A DNA stretch of 8,013 nt from SKGA01 sp051819745 (lineage in GTDB: Archaea; Nanobdellota; Nanobdellia; Woesearchaeales; SKGA01). The notes below the pieces were generated by a model. That model made no database searches. It saw only the letters and a list, made by a program, of their open reading frames with translations, and was not told the DNA's origin. The stretch is taken from NCBI GenBank assembly GCA_051819745.1, contig JBNJGO010000036.1:1-8013 (forward strand), in the 5' to 3' direction. This document shows, piece after piece, positions 6,088-8,013 of the stretch. Position numbers and translations under genes: made by a program. The stretch's first letter is position 1. Each line of letters opens with the position of its first letter.

Positions 6088-6204
6088 AGTATTATCTTTT
6101 GACATTCGTTTTGTGTAGAATGTTCTGATATTTTCTTGTGTTTCTTTGTTAATAAGTTTTTTCCCTTATGTGCTTATTAGTGGTTGTGATTTTATTTTCA
6201 GTAG

Positions 6205-6212
6205 TTTTATAA
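6205..6212 (+). promoter_or_regulatory. TATA box of the UDP-glucuronate epimerase gene
   Basis: TTTTATAA is centred about 50 bases before ATG 6259. Transcription would start near 6236, leaving a leader of about 23 bases that contains the Shine-Dalgarno site. Confidence 0.55.
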
Positions 6213-6246
6213 ATTCTTATAGTTCTAATTTGATGTAGCGCTCTAG

Positions 6247-6252
6247 AAGGTG
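6247..6252 (+). promoter_or_regulatory. Shine-Dalgarno site of the UDP-glucuronate epimerase gene
   Basis: AAGGTG stands six bases before ATG 6259. It rules out the overlapping in-frame GTG at 6250, which lies inside the site. Confidence 0.75.
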
Positions 6253-6258
6253 TTTTTC

Positions 6259-7221
6259 ATGGTTAAACATACAGTTTTGCTCACAGGTGTTGCTGGTTTT
6301 ATAGGTAGTTCTGTTGCTAAACGTCTAGTTGATAAAGGATATAGTGTTGTTGGTATTGATAATATGAACGATTATTATGATGTATCGCTCAAGCAAGCTC
6401 GTCTTGATGAGGTTGTTCCTGACAGTGTTGAGTTTGTCAAGGGTGACATTCTCGATTATGGCTTATTGAAAGAACTCGCTTCCAAGCACTCGTTTGATGG
6501 TGTTATTCATTTAGCGGCTCAAGCTGGTGTTCGTTATAGTCTTGACCATCCGGACACATATATTCAGACAAATATTCAAGGTACTAATAACATCTTTGAA
6601 TTGGCTAAAGAGTTTGACATTCCTAAAGTTGTTTTCGCTTCTTCATCAAGCGTGTATGGTGGTAATAAAAAAGTTCCTTTCTCTGAGGATGATGATGTTT
6701 CTTCTCCTGTTTCCTTATATGCTGCTTCTAAAAAAAGTAATGAGCTTCAAGCTGAAGTGTACAATCACTTATATAGTATCTCGATGGTCGGTCTTCGTTT
6801 TTTCACAGTCTATGGTCCTTGGGGTCGTCCTGATATGGCTGCGTTTAAGTTTTTGAAGCGGATGTTTGCTGGTGATGCTATTGATGTGTATAATCATGGT
6901 GATATGGAGCGTGACTTCACATTCATCGATGACATCGTTGACGGTGTTGTCAAGAGTCTTGAGTATGACTGTGATGGTGTTGAAGTGTTCAACCTCGGCA
7001 ATCACAATCCTGAGAAATTGCTTCGTTTCATCGAGCTTCTGGAAACGCATTCTGGGGAGACTGCTTCTAAGAATATGATGCCGATGCAACCTGGCGATGT
7101 TCCAAAAACGTTTGCTGACACGTCAAAGGCAAACGGATTGCTTGGTTGGCGGGCAAAGACTGGTTTGGATGCTGGTTTGAAGGAATTCGTTGAGTGGTAT
7201 CGTCGGTTTTATGGCGTGTGA
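6259..7221 (+). CDS. UDP-glucuronate 4-epimerase-like NAD-dependent epimerase
   Basis: The 320-residue protein belongs to the extended SDR family and closely follows the UDP-glucuronate 4-epimerase (GAE/CapI/LspL) pattern. It has GVAGFIG (10-16), DNMNDYYDVSLKQARL (34-49), AAQAGVRYSL (86-95), ASSSSVYG (127-134), catalytic Tyr154-xxx-Lys158 in SLYAASKKSNE, and the signatures LRFFTVYGPWGRPDMA and RDFTFIDDIVDGV. It would convert UDP-glucuronate to UDP-galacturonate for capsule, S-layer glycan or exopolysaccharide; related 4-epimerases with other substrates cannot be excluded. The start is fixed by AAGGTG at 6247-6252. It has its own promoter, is divergent from the lipoprotein gene and converges on the HEPN gene with a 43-base gap that shows no clear terminator. 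Together with galE it indicates local sugar-nucleotide metabolism. Confidence 0.9.
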   Translation: MVKHTVLLTGVAGFIGSSVAKRLVDKGYSVVGIDNMNDYYDVSLKQARLDEVVPDSVEFVKGDILDYGLLKELASKHSFDGVIHLAAQAGVRYSLDHPDTYIQTNIQGTNNIFELAKEFDIPKVVFASSSSVYGGNKKVPFSEDDDVSSPVSLYAASKKSNELQAEVYNHLYSISMVGLRFFTVYGPWGRPDMAAFKFLKRMFAGDAIDVYNHGDMERDFTFIDDIVDGVVKSLEYDCDGVEVFNLGNHNPEKLLRFIELLETHSGETASKNMMPMQPGDVPKTFADTSKANGLLGWRAKTGLDAGLKEFVEWYRRFYGV

Positions 7222-7264
7222 GCGTGTGTTGTTATCAGGGGTATGGGCACTGTGGACTGGTTTT

Positions 7265-7552
7265 TCAAGAAGGCAGTAGTTTTCTGAAATGTGCGTGAAA
7301 ATCTTTCGCTCGTTGCAGTGAGGTATTTGCTTTTGTCCGTTTGACCTCGGCGCCCATTTCATACTGGAATCTTGATCGTTTTGCTCGTTCGTATTCATAA
7401 TTATCGAGTAACTGTTCTGCTTTGAGACTTTCTTGAGCATTTGCTTGGAATTGTTTCAAAACCCTTTGATCCGTTGTTGTTTTCGTAAGTATATTGTCAT
7501 GGAGATAATTACTCATGTTTTGTTTCGCTTGTTCTACTCGTTTTCCATCCAT
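7265..7552 (-). CDS. HEPN-domain protein, apparently with internal deletion (95 aa)
   Basis: The first 50 residues (RVEQAKQNMSNYL, then FQANAQESLKAEQLL) resemble the start and first long helix of archaeal HEPN proteins paired with MNT nucleotidyltransferases. Residues 51-93 (YERAKRSRFQYEM, KANTSLQRAKDF) resemble their C-terminal helices. The helix with the Tyr-Tyr-x-Met-Phe type core and the R-x4-6-H ribonuclease motif, normally between these parts, is missing; no RX4HXY-like motif is visible. Members I recall are roughly 160-190 residues, so about half is gone and the frame stays open across the join (about 7405). The chosen ATG overlaps the end of the MNT gene by 44 bases and has AAGGT eight bases upstream (7561-7565). 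An alternative ATG at 7516 overlaps the MNT stop more tightly but drops family-like residues. It could be a catalytically dead remnant, a minimal MNT partner or a different helical protein. The alignment is from memory. Confidence 0.6.
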   Translation of the reverse strand: MDGKRVEQAKQNMSNYLHDNILTKTTTDQRVLKQFQANAQESLKAEQLLDNYEYERAKRSRFQYEMGAEVKRTKANTSLQRAKDFHAHFRKLLPS

Positions 7553-8012
7553 CTCGTATGACCTTATAATAGCTTTCTATATTTCGCAAGGGTATTCCTG
7601 TTCTTGCTATTTCGTGGCCTACATTAAATGTGTTGCTGATCATCATCCGGATAAATTCCGAATAATGGAAGCTGTGGATTTCTATGTTGGGGTGGATGGA
7701 TAAGCTGATTTCTATGCGTTGTGCTTCTTTCTCGCTGTTATGGATGATGCAGATATCTATGTCTGAATTTTTATGTTCGTTGTGTTTTGCATACGATCCG
7801 AAAAGGACTATTGGACATAGTGGTTCATCCAGATTGTTGATGTCTTGTAGCAGAAGGGGTAGTTTTGTCTTGATGGATTGTATTCGTGATAGTTCTGCAC
7901 TCAGTAGTTCTGATGTGGTGTTTGGTGTGAATTGTATTTCTGTGGAGTGTCCGACTGTGCGCTTGTGGATGCTTTCAGGGTATGCTTTGAGTGCTCCATA
8001 GACGTTTTTATA
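7509..8012 (-). CDS. MNT-type nucleotidyltransferase with N-terminal winged helix (MntA-like), 5' partial
   Basis: The frame is open from the right edge of the window and ends at TAA 7509-7511, giving 167 visible residues; the start lies beyond the window. Residues 1-30 (KNVYGALKAY, then HKRTVGHSTEIQF) look like the recognition helix and wing of a winged-helix DNA-binding domain. The nucleotidyltransferase core follows: FGSYAKHNEHKNSDIDICII (71-90) gives the Gly-Ser and Asp-x-Asp (D84, D86) metal-binding site, and Glu111 in IEIHSF is at the place of the third acidic residue. The segment FNVGHEIARTGIPLRNIESYY (129-149) is typical of archaeal MNT proteins. In HEPN-MNT toxin-antitoxin pairs such as HepT-MntA, this enzyme adds AMP to the HEPN toxin and silences it; the winged helix suggests autoregulation. 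The gene ends inside the start of the HEPN gene (44-base overlap), so translation is coupled. Confidence 0.85.
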   Translation of the reverse strand, partial: YKNVYGALKAYPESIHKRTVGHSTEIQFTPNTTSELLSAELSRIQSIKTKLPLLLQDINNLDEPLCPIVLFGSYAKHNEHKNSDIDICIIHNSEKEAQRIEISLSIHPNIEIHSFHYSEFIRMMISNTFNVGHEIARTGIPLRNIESYYKVIRDGWKTSRTSETKHE

Positions 8013-8013
8013 G

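Noticed and set aside
6151..6178. Inverted repeat AATAAG-N16-CTTATT between the lipoprotein and epimerase genes
   Set aside because: Six-base arms made of A/T with a long gap are expected by chance in this AT-rich region.
7123..7440. Minus-strand open frame covering the end of the epimerase gene and part of HEPN
   Set aside because: It is antisense to well-supported coding sequence, overlaps HEPN in another frame and resembles no protein.
7515..8001. Plus-strand open frames at 7515-7703 and 7684-8001
   Set aside because: They are shadows of the minus-strand MNT gene, whose motifs are unmistakable.

Overview
The window is AT-rich, gene-dense DNA that reads as archaeal. TATA boxes (archaeal box A) sit about 27.5-29.5 bases ahead of five of the start codons, which gives leaderless mRNAs. 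Other genes instead carry a short leader with a Shine-Dalgarno (SD) site, and several genes end in plain oligo-T terminators. The gene set fits an archaeon: an NFACT/Rqc2 homologue, a NOL1/NOP2/Sun-type RNA methyltransferase, a winged-helix MNT-HEPN pair and a class II ribonucleotide reductase. The style resembles DPANN archaea such as Woesearchaeota, but that placement is inference from sequence feel and not a phylogeny.

Layout, left to right. (1) 2-295 (+) is the C-terminal tail of an adenosylcobalamin-dependent ribonucleotide reductase. Its last five codons (stop included) lie in a perfect 47-bp tandem repeat (281-390) that ends in a T8 tract. (2) 492-1052 (-) is a PduO-type cob(I)alamin adenosyltransferase, the enzyme that makes the cofactor this reductase uses. 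(3) 1170-2291 (+) is an NFACT (NEMF/Rqc2/RqcH) protein of only 373 residues, without the C-terminal NFACT-R domain. It runs 19 bp into the end of the convergent gene galE (2273-3226, -). (4) 3320-4216 (+) is an RNA m5C methyltransferase. (5) 4341-4556 (+) is an unrecognised 71-residue protein with a strong SD site. (6) 4582-5238 (-) is a DUF218/YdcF-like protein. (7) 5344-6075 (-) is a secreted lipoprotein. (8) 6259-7221 (+) is a UDP-glucuronate 4-epimerase-type sugar epimerase. (9) 7265-7552 (-) and 7509-8012 (-, cut by the window edge) form an overlapping HEPN-MNT pair. The nucleotidyltransferase looks intact, while the HEPN partner seems to have lost its middle.

How the genes relate. The reductase and the adenosyltransferase form a functional couple (dNTP synthesis and its B12 cofactor). 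The two nucleotide-sugar epimerases, the lipoprotein and perhaps the DUF218 protein point to cell-envelope or glycan work. The NFACT protein and the RNA methyltransferase belong to translation and its quality control. The MNT-HEPN pair belongs to toxin-antitoxin or defence biology. Most neighbours are divergent or convergent and have their own promoters, so operons are few; the MNT-HEPN overlap is the only clear case of translational coupling. No intergenic stretch exceeds 300 bases, and I see no tRNA, rRNA, CRISPR array or insertion sequence.

Best candidates for something unusual: the NFACT protein that keeps its tRNA/tailing residues but ends before NFACT-R, the internally deleted HEPN beside an intact MNT, and the stop-codon-carrying tandem repeat at the end of the reductase gene.
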